Source of the DNA: Clostridia bacterium
Lineage (GTDB): Bacteria > Bacillota > Clostridia > Christensenellales > Aristaeellaceae
Assembly (NCBI GenBank): GCA_017412445.1
Contig: JAFPYA010000251.1
Coordinates: forward strand, 1-8,460
Direction of reading: 5' to 3'
Length of the DNA stretch: 8,460 nt
A model generated the notes under the pieces. That model saw only the letters and a program-made list of their open reading frames with translations, made no database searches and was not told the origin of the DNA. Positions 1 to 5,817 of the stretch are shown here, piece after piece. The stretch's first letter is position 1. Every line of letters starts with the position of its first letter. The position numbers and the translations under genes were made by a program.

Positions 1-7
1 GTTTCCA

Positions 8-66
8 GATGATATGTCTCAATCGGTACTAATAGTGTTTTTCAGCGACTAAAAGTGATTTGCACA
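8..66. repeat. Short tandem repeats, possible IS21-type element end
   Basis: Two near-identical decamers, ACTAATAGTG at 28-37 and ACTAAAAGTG at 48-57, are 20 bp apart and differ at one base. A much weaker third unit may lie near 8-17. Read on the minus strand, the block would begin TGTGCAAATCAC at about position 66, and the repeats read CACTTTTAGT and CACTATTAGT. Ends starting with 5'-TG and carrying several ~20-bp repeats bound by the transposase are typical of IS21-family elements. If that is right, the body of the element lies to the left of this window. No transposase gene, second end or target duplication is visible here, so the family name is an inference from the repeat pattern only. 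Confidence 0.35.
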
Positions 67-80
67 TTTCTCGTTCTGAA

Positions 81-130
81 TTTGGAGAAACTTTGGGGAG
101 TTTTGGAGAACACTTTGGAGAATCTCCAAA
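81..130. repeat. Helically phased TTTGGAGAA repeats ending in a palindrome
   Basis: TTTGGAGAA occurs at 81-89, 102-110 and 114-122, with a variant TTTGGGGAG at 92-100. Start-to-start spacing is 11, 10 and 12 bp, roughly one DNA turn each. The last copy is followed at once by its inverted partner, giving a perfect palindrome at 114-130 (8-bp arms around one central base). In RNA this could form a 7-bp stem with a 3-nt loop. The block lies 33 bp beyond the lysS stop codon. No U-run follows the palindrome on either strand, so it is not a standard intrinsic terminator. Such phasing would suit cooperative protein binding, but no known operator is recognised. Confidence 0.6.
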
Positions 131-162
131 CGAACACTCCCTATAAGTCTCTGTAGCACAGG

Positions 163-1662
163 TTATTTCTGCGTTTCCTTGTCCAAAGGTTTCATTGTGG
201 GGAACAGAAGCACGTCGCGTATGGATGCGCTGTCGGTCAGAAGCATCATCAGCCTGTCTACGCCGAAGCCCAGACCGCCGGTGGGCGGCATGCCGTATTC
301 GAGGGCGTTTACGAAGTCGTAGTCCACCTGAGCGCGGCAGTCAGGCTCTATGGCCTTGCGCTGGGCGACCTGCTTTTCAAAGCGCGCCTTCTGGTCGATG
401 GGATCATTGAGCTCTGTAAAGGCGTTGCCGAATTCGGTTGCGTTTATGAAGTACTCAAAGCGCTCGGTGAACATGGGGTCGTCTGGCTTACGCTTGGCAA
501 GGGGGCTTATCTCCACGGGATAGTCGTATATGAACGTGGGCTGAATCAGCTTCTCCTCGACGAAGGCATCGAAGAACTCGGCGAGTATGGCTCCCTTGGT
601 AGGTATCTCGGGGAGCTGAACATCGTGCGCCTTGGCCGCAGAAACGGCCTCCTCATCGGTGGCTATCATGTCAAAATCCACGCCGGAGTAGCGCTTTACG
701 GCCTCCTTCATTGTGAGCCGCTCCCAGTGGCCGATATCGATGATGTTGCCCTGGAAAGGTATCTGAAGCGTGCCGCAGACCTTCTGAGTCACGGCTTTCA
801 TCATTTCCTCGACCAGATCCATCATGCCGTGAAAGTCGGTGTAGGCCTGATACAGCTCTATCGAGGTGAACTCGGGGTTGTGCTTCGTGTCCATGCCCTC
901 GTTTCTGAATATGCGGCCGACCTCGTATACTTTCTCCATGCCGCCGACTATCAGGCGCTTAAGGTAAAGCTCGGTCTCAATGCGCAATACCATGTCCATA
1001 TCGAGGGCGTTGTGATGGGTGTAAAACGGCCTTGCGCTGGCGCCGATCTCAAAGGGTGTGAGTATGGGCGTGTCCACCTCAATAAAGCCCTTGCCGTCGA
1101 GGAAGGCGCGCAGCTCGCGCATGATGCTGCTTCTGCGCACAAAGGTCGCCATCACCTCGGGATTTGTCATCAAATCGAGGTAGCGCTGGCGGTAGCGCGT
1201 GTCTGTGTCCGTAAGGCCGTGGAACTTCTCTGGCAGGGGATGGAGGGACTTGGACAAGAGCACCATGCTTTCGGCGTGCACGCTGATTTCACCGGTCTTC
1301 GTCTTAAACACCTTGCCCTTTACGCCCAGAATATCGCCTATGTCCCAATCCTTGAACTGGGCGTAGGCTTCGTCGCCCACGTCGTCCCTGCGGGCGTAGA
1401 ACTGTATTTCGCCGAACCTGTCCGCGAGGTGGGCGAAGCTCGCCTTGCCCATAACTCTGCGGCTCATCATGCGGCCGGCTATGGATACCTCTTGTCCCTC
1501 GAGAGCATCGAAGTCCTCGCTTATCTGCTTTGAGGTATGCGTGCGGTCGTACAGAGTTATGGCGTAGGGGTTCTGGTTGTTCTCTATGAGCTTGTTCAGC
1601 TTGTCCAGCCTGAACTGCTCCTGCTCGCTCAGATTGTTTACGGCGCTGTTTACCTCTGCCAT
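163..1662 (-). CDS. lysS: Lysyl-tRNA synthetase, class II
   Basis: Cytoplasmic enzyme that attaches lysine to tRNA-Lys using ATP. The 499-residue length is normal for bacterial class II LysRS. The N-terminal anticodon-binding OB fold covers about residues 55-140 (VSIAGRMMSRR then GEIQFYARR). The class II catalytic core follows: ARPFYTHHNALD at about 210-221, motif 2 as GRIFRNEG (249-256) with HNPEFTSIE (261-269), and motif 3 as GLGFGVDRL (463-471). The start at 1662 is supported by AAGGAG at 1675-1680. The gene lies 76 bp downstream of greA on the same strand, and a U-tailed hairpin (1690-1719) sits between the greA stop and this ribosome binding site. No separate promoter fits between that hairpin and the start, so expression probably depends on read-through from greA. 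No clear terminator follows the stop codon. Identification is secure. Confidence 0.98.
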   Translation of the reverse strand: MAEVNSAVNNLSEQEQFRLDKLNKLIENNQNPYAITLYDRTHTSKQISEDFDALEGQEVSIAGRMMSRRVMGKASFAHLADRFGEIQFYARRDDVGDEAYAQFKDWDIGDILGVKGKVFKTKTGEISVHAESMVLLSKSLHPLPEKFHGLTDTDTRYRQRYLDLMTNPEVMATFVRRSSIMRELRAFLDGKGFIEVDTPILTPFEIGASARPFYTHHNALDMDMVLRIETELYLKRLIVGGMEKVYEVGRIFRNEGMDTKHNPEFTSIELYQAYTDFHGMMDLVEEMMKAVTQKVCGTLQIPFQGNIIDIGHWERLTMKEAVKRYSGVDFDMIATDEEAVSAAKAHDVQLPEIPTKGAILAEFFDAFVEEKLIQPTFIYDYPVEISPLAKRKPDDPMFTERFEYFINATEFGNAFTELNDPIDQKARFEKQVAQRKAIEPDCRAQVDYDFVNALEYGMPPTGGLGFGVDRLMMLLTDSASIRDVLLFPTMKPLDKETQK

Positions 1663-1671
1663 CTTGACTGT

Positions 1672-1680
1672 TCACTCCTT
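1672..1680 (-). promoter_or_regulatory. lysS ribosome binding site
   Basis: The minus strand reads AAGGAGTGA here, with the AAGGAG core 12 nt before the ATG at 1662. It lies only about 10 nt beyond the U-tract of the upstream hairpin. A transcript ending at that hairpin would therefore lack the lysS ribosome binding site. Confidence 0.8.
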
Positions 1681-1689
1681 ATAATACAT

Positions 1690-1719
1690 AAAAAACGGCC
1701 TGCCAAATACGGCAGACCG
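1690..1719 (-). terminator. Intrinsic terminator between greA and lysS (likely attenuator)
   Basis: On the minus strand, 1719-1711 (CGGUCUGCC) pairs with 1704-1696 (GGCAGGCCG) in a 9-bp stem with one G-U pair and a 6-nt loop. Six U residues (1695-1690) follow directly, which is textbook intrinsic terminator architecture. It comes 19 nt after the greA stop codon and 27 nt before the lysS start. Because lysS has no room for its own promoter downstream, the hairpin must let some transcription through, which suggests partial termination or regulated attenuation. The 5' arm also takes part in a competing hairpin. Confidence 0.85.
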
Positions 1720-1736
1720 CGTGTTCATCGGTCTGC
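1712..1736 (-). promoter_or_regulatory. Competing (antiterminator-like) hairpin before lysS
   Basis: On the minus strand GCAGACCG (1736-1729) is perfectly complementary to CGGUCUGC (1719-1712), giving an 8-bp stem with a 9-nt loop. The second arm is eight of the nine bases of the terminator's 5' arm, so the two hairpins cannot coexist. The first arm starts 2 nt after the greA stop codon (1741-1739). A ribosome terminating greA translation should cover it and favour the terminator; a bare RNA should favour this hairpin and read-through. The pairing is seen directly in the sequence; the regulatory role is inferred. Confidence 0.6.
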
Positions 1737-1738
1737 AA

Positions 1739-2227
1739 TTATCTGCGTTTTATGGCCCTGACTTCCATTTTGACTATGCCGCCGGGGGTACTGGCTTCGA
1801 CAACGTCGCCCACCTTGGCACCCATGAGAGCCGCGCCTATGGGGCTTTCGCCGGAAATGAAAAGCTTCGCGGGATCGCTCTCGGTGAAGCCCACGATGGT
1901 ATACTCGTCTTCCTCTTCGTATTCCATGTCGTAAACGGTCACAACTGTGCCCAGGGACACGGTGTCGGCGGTCGCTTCGCCCTCGTCCACTATCGTGGCG
2001 TTGGCCAGCATTTCTTCAAGCTGCATTATCCTGCCCTGCACGCGGGCTTCTTCGTTTTTAGCCTCGTCATACTCGGCGTTTTCGCTCAGGTCGCCGTGGG
2101 CGCGCGCCTCTGCTATATCTCTGGTGACCTCGGCTTTTTTTACGGTTTTGAGCATATTAAGCTCGGCTTCGAGCTTGTTCTTGTCTGCAACTGTAAGCAC
2201 AACGCCCTGTGCCATGGATTCGGACAT
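1739..2227 (-). CDS. greA: Transcription elongation factor GreA
   Basis: Binds in the RNA polymerase secondary channel and stimulates cleavage of backtracked RNA, rescuing stalled complexes. The 162 residues match the family's usual ~158. The N-terminal antiparallel coiled coil covers about residues 13-85 and carries the conserved tip GDLSENAEYDEAK (45-57); D46 and E49 correspond to the acidic pair needed for cleavage. The C-terminal FKBP-like domain (about 90-162) contains DEYTIVGFTESDP and the ISGESPIGAALMGAKVGD stretch. The start at 2227 has GAAGGAG at 2238-2244; an internal ATG at 2215 is less well placed. The gene has its own strong promoter and is separated from cysS by a hairpin, so it heads a unit with lysS. 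It ends IKRR just before the attenuator-like element. Confidence 0.98.
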   Translation of the reverse strand: MSESMAQGVVLTVADKNKLEAELNMLKTVKKAEVTRDIAEARAHGDLSENAEYDEAKNEEARVQGRIMQLEEMLANATIVDEGEATADTVSLGTVVTVYDMEYEEEDEYTIVGFTESDPAKLFISGESPIGAALMGAKVGDVVEASTPGGIVKMEVRAIKRR

Positions 2228-2237
2228 CGGATTGCAT

Positions 2238-2244
2238 CTCCTTC
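2238..2244 (-). promoter_or_regulatory. greA ribosome binding site
   Basis: The minus strand reads GAAGGAG ten nucleotides before the ATG at 2227. This spacing selects the upstream of two nearby Met codons as the start. Confidence 0.8.
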
Positions 2245-2257
2245 AATAAAAACATAC

Positions 2258-2282
2258 AGAGCTCACGCTGTACGTGCACTCT
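2258..2282 (-). other. Imperfect dyad in the greA leader
   Basis: Two 4-bp arms (2258-2261 with 2279-2282, and 2264-2267 with 2273-2276) flank a two-base internal mismatch and close a 5-nt loop. The dyad lies just after the predicted transcription start of greA. On the minus strand a run of five U residues comes about 5 nt later (near 2246-2252). It could be a weak leader hairpin or a repressor site. The stem is short, so its significance is uncertain. Confidence 0.3.
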
Positions 2283-2291
2283 AATACCAAG

Positions 2292-2319
2292 ATTATACAC
2301 CCGCCTAATGCTTTGTCAA
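2292..2319 (-). promoter_or_regulatory. Sigma-A-type promoter of greA
   Basis: The minus strand has a perfect TTGACA (-35) at 2319-2314 and a perfect TATAAT (-10) at 2297-2292, separated by 16 bp. Transcription should start near 2285, giving a leader of about 58 nt before greA. It lies downstream of the hairpin that ends the cysS unit, so greA and probably lysS are transcribed from here. Confidence 0.9.
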
Positions 2320-2361
2320 GCATATTGAGTTTAAAAATTCAGCATGCACGCCCATTACATA

Positions 2362-2406
2362 AAATTTGCCGGAGCGGTTGGGCTATTTAATAAGCTCCGC
2401 TCCGGC
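2362..2406 (-). terminator. Hairpin ending the cysS transcript
   Basis: GCCGGAGCGG at 2368-2377 and CCGCTCCGGC at 2397-2406 form a perfect 10-bp GC-rich stem around a 19-nt loop. On the minus strand the stem is followed by AAA and then four Us. It lies 13 bp beyond the cysS stop codon. The U-run is short and displaced, so termination may be incomplete, but position and stem strength fit a terminator. The plus strand has no U-run after it. Confidence 0.7.
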
Positions 2407-2419
2407 TTAAAAGCGTTTC

Positions 2420-3823
2420 TCAGGCCTTTTTGACCTTAGCGCCTTTGGGTGTATCCTCGATCACGTAACCCATTTCTAGCACCTTGCTTCGAAGCTCGTC
2501 GGCGAGGGCAAAGTTCTTGGCCTTCTTTGCCGCGGTGCGCTCCTCGACCAGCTTTTTGACGTCCTCGGGCACGGTGTCGGCTTCCTTGGTCAAAAGCCCC
2601 AGTACGTCGCACATGCATTTGAGCGTATCGAGCGCGGTGTCGTAGGTTTCGAGGGCGGCGTCGTTTGAGGCGGCCAGCACGGTGTTCATGTCGCGTATAT
2701 AGTCGAATATGGCGCCGATTGCGTCGGCAGTGTTCAGGTCGTCGTCCATCGCCGCGTCAAACTCGGCTATGGCGCGCTTTGAACGCTCCTTGAATTCGAT
2801 TTCGTCGGGCTTGAGCTCCTTGGACTTTGCGTGCTCGCGCGCGAAGATAGCGTTGTTACGCGCGGTGTACATGCGCTCAAGCGAGCTTTGAGCCTGCACA
2901 AGCAGATCGTGCGAGTAGTTGATGGGACTTCTGTAGTGGGCGGAGAGCATGAACATGCGCACCACCTCGAGATCGAACTGCTTGCTTATATCCCTGACGA
3001 GCAGGAAATTGCCCAGCGACTTACTCATCTTGCGGTTATCTACGTTTATGTGGCCGTTGTGCATCCAATATCTGGCAAAGGGCTTTCCGGTAGCGCACTC
3101 GCTCTGAGCGATCTCGTTTTCATGGTGGGGGAATATCAGATCCACGCCGCCGCAGTGTATGTCGAAGGTTTCACCCAGATACTTCATGCTCATCGCGGAG
3201 CATTCAATGTGCCAGCCGGGCCTGCCCATGCCCCAGGGGGAATTCCATGCGGGTTCGCCGGGCTTCTGCGCCTTCCAGAGGGCGAAATCCATGGGGTTTT
3301 TCTTGACCTCGTCCACCTCAATTCGCGCGCCGGCCTCTCTGTCCTCAAGGTTCTGACCGGACAGCTTGCCGTAGCCCTTGTACGCCTGTGTGTCAAAGTA
3401 TACGTCGCCGCTGTCCACCTTGTAGGCATAGCCGTTCTTTTCGAGCTTTTTGATTATGCCTATTATTTCGCCCACATGCTCGGTTGCGCGCGGGTGCACC
3501 GTGGCGCGCCTTACGCCCGGGCCCTCGGCATCGGTGTAGTATTCTTTGATATACTTTTCGGCGATAAGGGGCACGGTCGTGCCTTCTTCGTTGGCGCGGC
3601 GTATGAGCTTGTCGTCAATGTCGGTAAAATTCTGCACAAACGTGACCTCGTAGCCCAAATGCTCGAAATAGCGCCTGAGCACATCGAACACTATGAAGGG
3701 ACGGGCGTTGCCTATGTGAAAGTAGTTGTACACAGTGGGGCCGCAGCTGTAAATGCCGACTTTGCCGGGGTGAAGGGGAACAAACTCCTCCTTCTGACGT
3801 GTCATCGTGTTGTAAATCTTCAT
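2420..3823 (-). CDS. cysS: Cysteinyl-tRNA synthetase
   Basis: Class I enzyme that charges tRNA-Cys in the cytoplasm; 467 residues, the usual length. The Rossmann core has the HIGH-type motif HIGN (36-39) and the KMSKS motif (265-269, inside NRKMSKSLGN). The four zinc-site ligands that select cysteine are present as C27 (SCGPTVYNYFHIGN), C208 (GWHIECSAMS), H233 and E237 (FPHHENEIAQSEC), one residue offset from the E. coli numbering. The C-terminal helical DALR-type and anticodon-binding region ends with KNFALADELRSKVLEMGYVIEDTPKG. The start at 3823 is 5 nt after the stop of the upstream DUF4342 gene, whose last codons supply the GAGG ribosome binding site. The two are thus cotranscribed and probably translationally coupled. 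Confidence 0.98.
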   Translation of the reverse strand: MKIYNTMTRQKEEFVPLHPGKVGIYSCGPTVYNYFHIGNARPFIVFDVLRRYFEHLGYEVTFVQNFTDIDDKLIRRANEEGTTVPLIAEKYIKEYYTDAEGPGVRRATVHPRATEHVGEIIGIIKKLEKNGYAYKVDSGDVYFDTQAYKGYGKLSGQNLEDREAGARIEVDEVKKNPMDFALWKAQKPGEPAWNSPWGMGRPGWHIECSAMSMKYLGETFDIHCGGVDLIFPHHENEIAQSECATGKPFARYWMHNGHINVDNRKMSKSLGNFLLVRDISKQFDLEVVRMFMLSAHYRSPINYSHDLLVQAQSSLERMYTARNNAIFAREHAKSKELKPDEIEFKERSKRAIAEFDAAMDDDLNTADAIGAIFDYIRDMNTVLAASNDAALETYDTALDTLKCMCDVLGLLTKEADTVPEDVKKLVEERTAAKKAKNFALADELRSKVLEMGYVIEDTPKGAKVKKA

Positions 3824-3828
3824 ATTGT

Positions 3829-4380
3829 CTAATCCTCTTTGAATCTTGAGCCCACCACTTCAACCTCGGCCTCTTTTTCGACCTCGGCCTTGAGATTGGA
3901 GCCTAAATTGTTCAGCACCCGTCCCGCCATGTTCTTGTTTGAAAAGCGGAAGCGGAAGCCGAATATGAACGCGAGTATGAATAAAGCCACCGGCACAAAC
4001 CATGCAAGCAGCAGCAGAAGCACGAGCACCGTCACGGAAATGCTGCCTATCACCTCGTCCTTATACAGCACCTCCACGCGCAGGTTTTCACCCTTGGAAA
4101 TGAGCTTGAGCAGGAAGCGGATTATTCCGGTTGCCTTGCCGCCTATCGTTTCCAGAGTGTTTCTTTCGCGCAGGCCGTCGACGACTATCTCGGGGCGGCG
4201 GTCCACCTCGGGTTCGCTCCTCGTCTCACGTCTTTCGCGGGCCTTGCCGCCGTCGTCGCTCTTAAGGTACATAAGCGCATCGAGCATGTCCCAATCGCAC
4301 TTTTCGAGCGCTTCGCGCGCCACGTCGTAGGTAACGCCCGCTTTTTCACGCAGCTTTTCTACCATTTCAAGCCTTGTCAT
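3829..4380 (-). CDS. UBA-like/DUF4342 one-pass membrane protein
   Basis: A 183-residue protein of unknown function. Residues 1-41 (MTRLEMVEKLREKAGVTYDV then AREALEKCDWDMLDALMYL) resemble the UBA/EF-Ts N-terminal three-helix fold. A charged linker (about 43-75) follows, then a DUF4342-like segment: TIGGKATGIIRFLLKLISKG (78-97), a short beta-rich stretch with LRVEVLYKDEVIGSISV, and one hydrophobic segment at about 115-141. The tail is charged and predicted to be helical. The start is set at the ATG at 4380 because AGAGG (4389-4393) lies 8 nt before it; a GTG at 4389 is in frame but overlaps that site. It is the first gene of the unit with cysS. The UBA-like fold suggests binding to a protein or nascent chain at the membrane, but no partner is known. 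Confidence 0.85.
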   Translation of the reverse strand: MTRLEMVEKLREKAGVTYDVAREALEKCDWDMLDALMYLKSDDGGKARERRETRSEPEVDRRPEIVVDGLRERNTLETIGGKATGIIRFLLKLISKGENLRVEVLYKDEVIGSISVTVLVLLLLLAWFVPVALFILAFIFGFRFRFSNKNMAGRVLNNLGSNLKAEVEKEAEVEVVGSRFKED

Positions 4381-4400
4381 GTGCTTCACCTCTCAGCATA

Positions 4401-4430
4401 ATTATATCATATGCGCGCGCCAAAATTCAA
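4401..4430 (-). promoter_or_regulatory. Promoter of the DUF4342-cysS unit
   Basis: The minus strand has TATAAT at 4406-4401 preceded by TG plus one base (extended -10), and TTGAAT at 4430-4425 as -35, with 18 bp between. The predicted start near 4394 gives a leader of only about 14 nt that begins at the ribosome binding site. It is divergent to the rsfS promoter. Confidence 0.75.
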
Positions 4431-4514
4431 CCGTCAACAAAATCATTTACATACACATTAAAAAAGCTGCCCCACTTTTATGCGCCGTAAGTGCCAAAAC
4501 TGCGTAAAACATAC
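4431..4514. other. Divergent intergenic region between the two promoters
   Basis: No gene fits here. The one structure seen is a weak dyad at about 4473-4493, with CACTT opposite AAGTG around a loop of roughly 10 bases. It could be an operator between the divergent promoters, but the arms are only five bases long. Confidence 0.3.
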
Positions 4515-4543
4515 TTGCAAAGCGGCTCGGTTTAATGTATAAT
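4515..4543 (+). promoter_or_regulatory. Promoter of rsfS
   Basis: TTGCAA (-35, 4 of 6 consensus bases) at 4515-4520 and a perfect TATAAT (-10) at 4538-4543 are 17 bp apart. Transcription would start near 4550, leaving about 27 nt before the rsfS ATG at 4577. An in-frame ATG at 4535 lies inside this promoter and so cannot be the real start. Confidence 0.8.
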
Positions 4544-4576
4544 GTGAATGTAAACAATAAAAGACGGAGGGGTCAT

Positions 4577-4951
4577 ATGAGAACACCCGAAGAACTCGCT
4601 TACAGAATCGCCGAATTGCTCGACGGCAAAAAGGCAACCAACATAATGATACTCAAGGTCGATCACCTGACCTCAATAACGGATTATTTTGTAATCGCCA
4701 CCGGGCGCAGTGCGCAGGCCGTGCACACGCTCTACGAGGAGGTCAGCGACAAGCTGATGGAGGAGGGCATACCTTACCGCAGAAACGACGGCGTGAGGGA
4801 GTCCCGCTGGATCGTGCTGGACTATTCGTCCGTAATCGTGCATATCTTCCACCCAGAGGAGAGGGAACACTACAACATAGAGCGCCTGTGGGCGGACGGC
4901 AGCAACCTCATGCCCTTTGAAGGCGGCAATGCAGAGGCGGGGAACGCATGA
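4577..4951 (+). CDS. rsfS: Ribosome silencing factor RsfS (YbeB/Iojap family)
   Basis: Binds ribosomal protein L14 on the 50S subunit and blocks joining with 30S, slowing translation when nutrients are scarce. The 124 residues are typical. The conserved core reads ILKVDHLTSITDYFVIATG (25-43), then SAQAVHTLYEEV, and near the C-terminus SRWIVLDYSSVIVHIFHPEE (76-95) and HYNIERLWADG. The start is the ATG at 4577, preceded by GGAGG at 4566-4570; a longer frame from 4535 would run through the promoter. In many Firmicutes rsfS follows nadD and yqeK; here it leads its own short operon with an M55 aminopeptidase, whose ATG overlaps this stop codon by 4 nt. Identification is secure from the core motifs. 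Confidence 0.96.
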   Translation: MRTPEELAYRIAELLDGKKATNIMILKVDHLTSITDYFVIATGRSAQAVHTLYEEVSDKLMEEGIPYRRNDGVRESRWIVLDYSSVIVHIFHPEEREHYNIERLWADGSNLMPFEGGNAEAGNA

Positions 4952-5745
4952 AGATTTTTGTTTCAAGCGATATGGAGGGCACCTGCGGCATTACCGCGTG
5001 GTGTGAAACAGATAAAGGCAAGGATTTATACGAGCATTTCCGCCGCCAGATGTCGCTGGAGTGCGCGGCTGCCTGCGAAGGCGCCATCGCCGCGGGCGCA
5101 AGCGAGATACTGGTCAAGGATGCCCACGATTCCGCGCGCAACATAGACCCGAATCTTTTGCCTGAGCAGGCCAGAATATTCAGGGGCTGGGGCAAAAACC
5201 CGTTTTCCATGATGGCGGGCATAGACAAGAGCTTTGACGGCGTTATCTTTACGGGCTACCATTCCGCCGCAGAGATGGACACAAATCCTCTGTCCCACAC
5301 GATGAACACGCAAAACGTGAACGTAAAACTCAACGACGAGCTCTGCCCGGAGCTAATGATAAACAGCCTGACCGCCTCGTATTTCGGTGTGCCGGTGTAC
5401 TGCCTGACGGGCGACAAGGGCTTGTGCGACTGGATGAAGGCGCATTGCCCCGGCACGAGCGTGGTTCCTGTAAACGAGGGCGTGGGCGCGGGCTGCGTAT
5501 CGATCCATCCTTCCCTCGCCATAAAGCGAATAAGGGAAACCGCCGAAAAGTGCTTCTCGGCGGACAGAGCATCCTGCCTGTTCCCGATACCCAGGCGCGT
5601 TAAGGCCGAAATCAGCTTTAAGGAGCACTTTAAAGCCGAGGCGGCCTCGTGGTATCCGGGTTGCGTCAAAACCGGCGCGCGCTCTGCGGCATACGAAAGC
5701 ACGGACTACATGGACATCTTAAAGTTTTTCTTCTGGGTGCTGTAA
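4948..5745 (+). CDS. M55 family D-aminopeptidase (DppA-like)
   Basis: Zinc peptidase of the DppA family, which removes N-terminal D-amino acids such as D-Ala from short peptides, likely of cell-wall origin. The 265 residues compare with about 274 for B. subtilis DppA. The metal-binding set appears complete: D8 and E10 (SSDMEG), H60 (KDAHDSARN), H105 (TGYHS) and probably E135 (CPELMINS). H117 in LSHTMN matches the proposed catalytic histidine. Conserved SLTASYFGVPVYCLTGD and VNEGVGAG follow. No signal peptide is present, so it is cytoplasmic. The ATG overlaps the rsfS stop (ATGA), implying translational coupling. No oligopeptide transporter genes, which accompany dppA in B. subtilis, lie in this window. 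The family is secure; substrate specificity is inferred. Confidence 0.95.
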   Translation: MKIFVSSDMEGTCGITAWCETDKGKDLYEHFRRQMSLECAAACEGAIAAGASEILVKDAHDSARNIDPNLLPEQARIFRGWGKNPFSMMAGIDKSFDGVIFTGYHSAAEMDTNPLSHTMNTQNVNVKLNDELCPELMINSLTASYFGVPVYCLTGDKGLCDWMKAHCPGTSVVPVNEGVGAGCVSIHPSLAIKRIRETAEKCFSADRASCLFPIPRRVKAEISFKEHFKAEAASWYPGCVKTGARSAAYESTDYMDILKFFFWVL

Positions 5746-5750
5746 GACCT

Positions 5751-5795
5751 AAAAAAGGCGCAGGCTCCGATGTACTTCGGAGCCTGCACTGTTTT
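5751..5795. terminator. Bidirectional terminator between convergent operons
   Basis: An 11-bp perfect GC-rich stem (5760-5770 with 5777-5787) encloses a 6-nt loop. On the minus strand it is followed after a short GCC by six Us (5756-5751), serving the cda operon. On the plus strand UUUU appears at 5792-5795 after a 4-nt gap, serving rsfS and the aminopeptidase. It lies 15 bp after the aminopeptidase stop and 31 bp after the stop of the converging gene. Confidence 0.92.
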
Positions 5796-5817
5796 ATGAA
5801 TACAATTTATAGAATAA

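Noticed and set aside
24..35. CGGTACTAATAG, identical to a motif near the 3' end of many 23S rRNAs
   Set aside because: The match stops at 12 bases. The flanking 23S helix and the GAGGGCTTGACC-like end are absent, so it is treated as coincidence.
36..147. Short open plus-strand frame encoding repeated Phe-Gly-Glu units
   Set aside because: It has no ATG or ribosome binding site, follows a stop codon directly, and its regularity only reflects the DNA repeats at 81-122.
625..1533. 302-codon plus-strand open frame
   Set aside because: It lies wholly antisense to lysS, has no recognisable domain, and is explained by the codon bias of the opposite strand.
1663..1738. T-box riboswitch upstream of lysS
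   Set aside because: The spacer is only 76 bp, with no specifier stem and no T-box (AGGGTGGNACC-type) sequence. A simple two-hairpin attenuator fits better.
2831..3832. 333-codon plus-strand open frame
   Set aside because: It is antisense to cysS, whose motifs are complete. There is no promoter or ribosome binding site for it.
4535..4576. Upstream in-frame ATG extending rsfS by 14 codons
   Set aside because: The extension overlaps the -10 box of the rsfS promoter, and the strong ribosome binding site precedes the ATG at 4577.
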